Positions 63,310 to 64,000 of a stretch of DNA of 64,000 nucleotides are shown here, one piece after another. The notes beneath the pieces are model-generated. The model worked only from the letters and a program-made list of their open reading frames with translations. It did no database searches and was not told where the DNA came from. The first letter of the stretch is position 1, and every line of letters begins with the position of its first letter. The position numbers and the translations under genes were made by a program. Source of the DNA: Blastocladiella emersonii ATCC 22665 (lineage: Eukaryota > Blastocladiomycota > Blastocladiomycetes > Blastocladiales > Blastocladiaceae); assembly GCA_025594325.1 (NCBI GenBank), contig JANHCV010000008.1, positions 1,612,001 to 1,676,000 on the forward strand, in the 5' to 3' direction.

Positions 63310-64000
63310 TTTGTGCGCGCTGCCATCACCAGCACCCCGTGGCTCACCCTACGCGACCTTTCCGAGCTGCTGCGCGCGGAGCGCAACAAGTCGGTCTCCG
63401 TGTCGACGCTCTCGAGGCTTCTCGACCGCCTTGGCTTCTCGAAGAAGGTGGTCAAGTCGCGCGGCGCCAACTACAACGAGGAGGCGCGCGCCGCCTGGCG
63501 CCAGTACGTCGAAACCGCTTGCTTCAGGGCCGACCAGCTTGTCTTCTGCGACGAGTGCGGCATCCAGCCGACAGCGGCCAACCACCGCTTCGCGTGGAGC
63601 GAGACAGGGGTCCCCGCCGTCATCGTGCAGCCGCGCGCGCCCACGAGCACGCGTGTCAACCTCGTTGCAGCCATTTCCACGTCGGGGCCCCTCCTCGCGC
63701 ACGCCGCGCCGTACAGCATCAACACGGAGACATTTTGGACCATCATTCGCGACGACCTGGTACGTTGTGTCGATCTTGTGCTCCGACCCCATCCACTTCA
63801 CGCGTCTTGCCTACACGTCACGTTCCTGAAGATCCCGCACATGAATCCTTATCCCGAGCCGTGCTCAATCCTCGTTATCGACAACGCTTCGTTCCACCAC
63901 TCGCACAGACACATTGCCGAACTCGAGCGCGAGTTTGGCATCGCGGTACGCTTCCTTCCGCCGTACTCGCCCGACATGAACCCCATCGAAAACACTTTCA
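63310..64000 (+). CDS. Tc1/mariner-type transposase, partial (window edge)
   Basis: Similarity to the 18-kb copy begins exactly at the base that starts exon 2 there (FVRAAITSTPWLTL). The helix-turn-helix exon is absent. The catalytic core is present: LVFCDECGIQPTAANHRFAW (first Asp), ILVIDNASFHH (second Asp) and PPYSPDMNPIEN (Glu), an intact DDE_3 triad. A 72-bp intron (63760-63831, GTACGT...CTGAAG) would join IIRDDL to IPHMNPYPEPC, as in relatives; it is in frame, so it could also be retained. The window ends before the stop. Confidence 0.8.

Overview
The window looks like nuclear DNA of a GC-rich zoosporic fungus. I infer Blastocladiomycota (Allomyces/Catenaria-like) from three things. Introns are short (59-80 bp), GT..AG, several with CTAAC-type branch sites. 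There is a leucine-rich-repeat gene whose repeats read 'LPPxLxxLxLxxNxxxDxxAxxLA', and a gene with an F-box-like start. The host assignment is inference; the introns, transposons and gene structures are read from the sequence.

Layout. (1) 1 to about 12.5 kb is an endogenous polinton-like virus (PLV) that continues past the left edge. It carries a block of virion genes (structural protein, A32-type packaging ATPase, small basic proteins, an 881-aa fibre), a broken retroviral-type integrase, a likely tyrosine recombinase, and an 788-aa protein that joins a TVpol-like region to a superfamily 3 helicase. No major capsid gene is visible, so it probably lies left of position 1. Virion genes share a GTAAATG start signal, whereas replication genes have TATA-like boxes. 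(2) 13.36-24.45 kb is an approximately 11-kb foldback-like structure whose ends are long inverted arrays of an 11-bp repeat. Inside are decayed host-like genes, a truncated Tc1/mariner transposase and a 161-bp satellite. A complete PIF/Harbinger element (3,239 bp, TTA target duplication) sits in the right array. (3) 24.5-38 kb is repeat-rich and gene-poor: a frameshifted helical protein gene, the 3' end of a Ty3/Gypsy chromovirus plus a solo LTR, tandem palindromes, and an inverted-repeat element that recurs at 58-60 kb. An LRR gene at 36.1-37.8 kb has one intron and one in-frame TAG. (4) 38.11-41.35 kb is a second, nearly identical Harbinger copy in opposite orientation. (5) 41.5-57.7 kb holds host genes and pseudogenes: a decayed PIF1/Helitron-type helicase, a DUF4470-like pseudogene with an apparently fuller paralogue at 51.7-55.2 kb, an unknown 473+ aa protein, and an F-box-like gene with one intron. 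(6) 57.7-64 kb is again repeats and remnants, ending in a second Tc1/mariner transposase fragment that runs off the right edge.

The most notable content is the virus: a PLV in a probable fungal chromosome with two unrelated integration enzymes side by side, a two-class promoter layout, and a recurrent near-palindrome (CATCCCYRGGGATG). The transposon landscape is young in places (two Harbinger copies of equal length, with only two substitutions noticed) and old in others (many host-like fragments with stops and frameshifts).
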